From assembly GCA_021776805.1 (NCBI GenBank), contig JAJFFD010000092.1, forward strand, positions 124,001-188,000: a DNA stretch of 64,000 nucleotides. Reading direction: 5' to 3'. Numbering within the stretch: position 1 is the first letter of the stretch; every line of letters starts with the position of its first letter. Both the position numbers and the translations under genes were made by a program. The notes under the pieces were generated by a model. That model was not told the DNA's origin, did no database searches, and worked only from the letters and a program-made list of their open reading frames with translations. Source of the stretch: Planctomycetota bacterium (GTDB lineage: Bacteria; Planctomycetota; UBA1135; UBA2386). Positions 63,619 to 64,000 of this stretch are shown in pieces.

Positions 63619-64000
63619 TCAGACTCCGCGCATGGACGGGTCCCAGACGTGCTTGTGCAATTGGATCTGAAAGCGCACGGGGAGACCGTCCGCGAGAATC
63701 CATTCGGCAAGCTCGAGCTTGTCCATGACACCGAAGACCGGCGACATGAGTAGATGGCAGCGCTTGTCCAGAGCATGTTCGCTGATCTTCGACTTTGCCC
63801 AGCGATAGTCCCCCTGGTCAGCGATAACGAACTTGACCTCGTCTTTCGGTCCGAGATCGTCGACGATGCTCCACAGGTTGTGGTCGGCCATGCCCGATCC
63901 GGGACACTTGAAGTCGACGATTCGCTGCACGCGCGGATCCACAGCGGCGATCGGCAGGCTGCCAGAAGTTTCGAGCAGGACCTGGTACTTCGCATCGCAG
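63619..64000 (-). CDS. queE: 7-carboxy-7-deazaguanine synthase, C-terminal part (5' end beyond the window)
   Basis: The frame enters from the right edge. The visible ~126 residues read KYQVLLETSGSLPIAAVDP, VDFKCPGSGM and FVIADQGDYRWAKSKI, then end QIQLHKHVWDPSMRGV. These match the C-terminal half of QueE, the radical SAM enzyme that contracts 6-carboxytetrahydropterin; the CxxxCxxC cluster site is upstream of the window. It is followed closely by queD and queC. Confidence 0.93.
   Translation of the reverse strand, partial: CDAKYQVLLETSGSLPIAAVDPRVQRIVDFKCPGSGMADHNLWSIVDDLGPKDEVKFVIADQGDYRWAKSKISEHALDKRCHLLMSPVFGVMDKLELAEWILADGLPVRFQIQLHKHVWDPSMRGV

Noticed and set aside
1..64000. CRISPR arrays
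   Set aside because: No regularly spaced repeat series was seen anywhere in the window.

Overview
The window is about 64 kb of a GC-rich bacterial chromosome carrying one 21.4 kb integrated genetic element. Three genes (48125-49810, 51062-52351, and the disrupted gene at 20187-23941) encode secreted proteins sharing a domain with an 'FGTGC'-like start, a GLxxxxWGxxPLPxxL block and an FYQQAxVLD block. As I recall, this domain is common in exported proteins of some Planctomycetota. With the MoxR/DUF58/DUF4350 operon, large YfhO membrane proteins, PQQ-type propellers and an S46 peptidase, it suggests a planctomycete-like, protein-degrading aquatic bacterium. The phylum is inferred, not proven.

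Left core (1-6373): a partial zinc alcohol dehydrogenase, panB, pcnB with a long basic tail, a short unknown gene, a dusB-type tRNA-dihydrouridine synthase, tRNA-Leu(CAG), smpB and ssrA (tmRNA, tag ANEHYTLAA).

Island (6348-27793): a tyrosine integrase and an AlpA/Xis-like protein lie just inside the 3' end of ssrA. A 26-bp copy of the ssrA 3' end recurs at 27768-27793, marking attL and attR. Inside are a serine recombinase, a Rep_trans-type replication protein at the far end, and cargo. The cargo comprises a DUF4062 protein, a GHKL-ATPase with a PD-(D/E)XK-like C-terminus, a 41-codon remnant of a type I restriction HsdR subunit, a 1.39-kilo-residue exported hydrolase/propeller protein, an exported beta-helix protein, and a zinc-peptidase gene broken by one stop codon. 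An intact IS3-family element with a 3-bp target duplication has split a secreted-protein gene whose two halves still join in frame.

Right core (27794-64000): a lipoprotein gene; a coupled PLP racemase-DUF1611 pair; a lipid A-type acyltransferase; a six-gene overlapping operon (DUF4129-like, DUF4350, MoxR, DUF58, SpoIIM, RDD); a SNF2 helicase with an unusual N-terminus; an SDR; an EEP-fold lipoprotein; a DJ-1-like/PQQ-propeller lipoprotein; secreted proteins; a Shewanella-like phosphatase; an S46 peptidase; tandem YfhO proteins; yidD-rnpA without rpmH; a TPR lipoprotein; and the queuosine precursor genes queC-queD-queE, the last cut by the window edge.

The best leads for new biology are the island cargo (DUF4062 protein, GHKL-nuclease locus, exported giants on a mobile element), the membrane-anchored HhH-SNF2 protein and the DJ-1/PQQ fusion.
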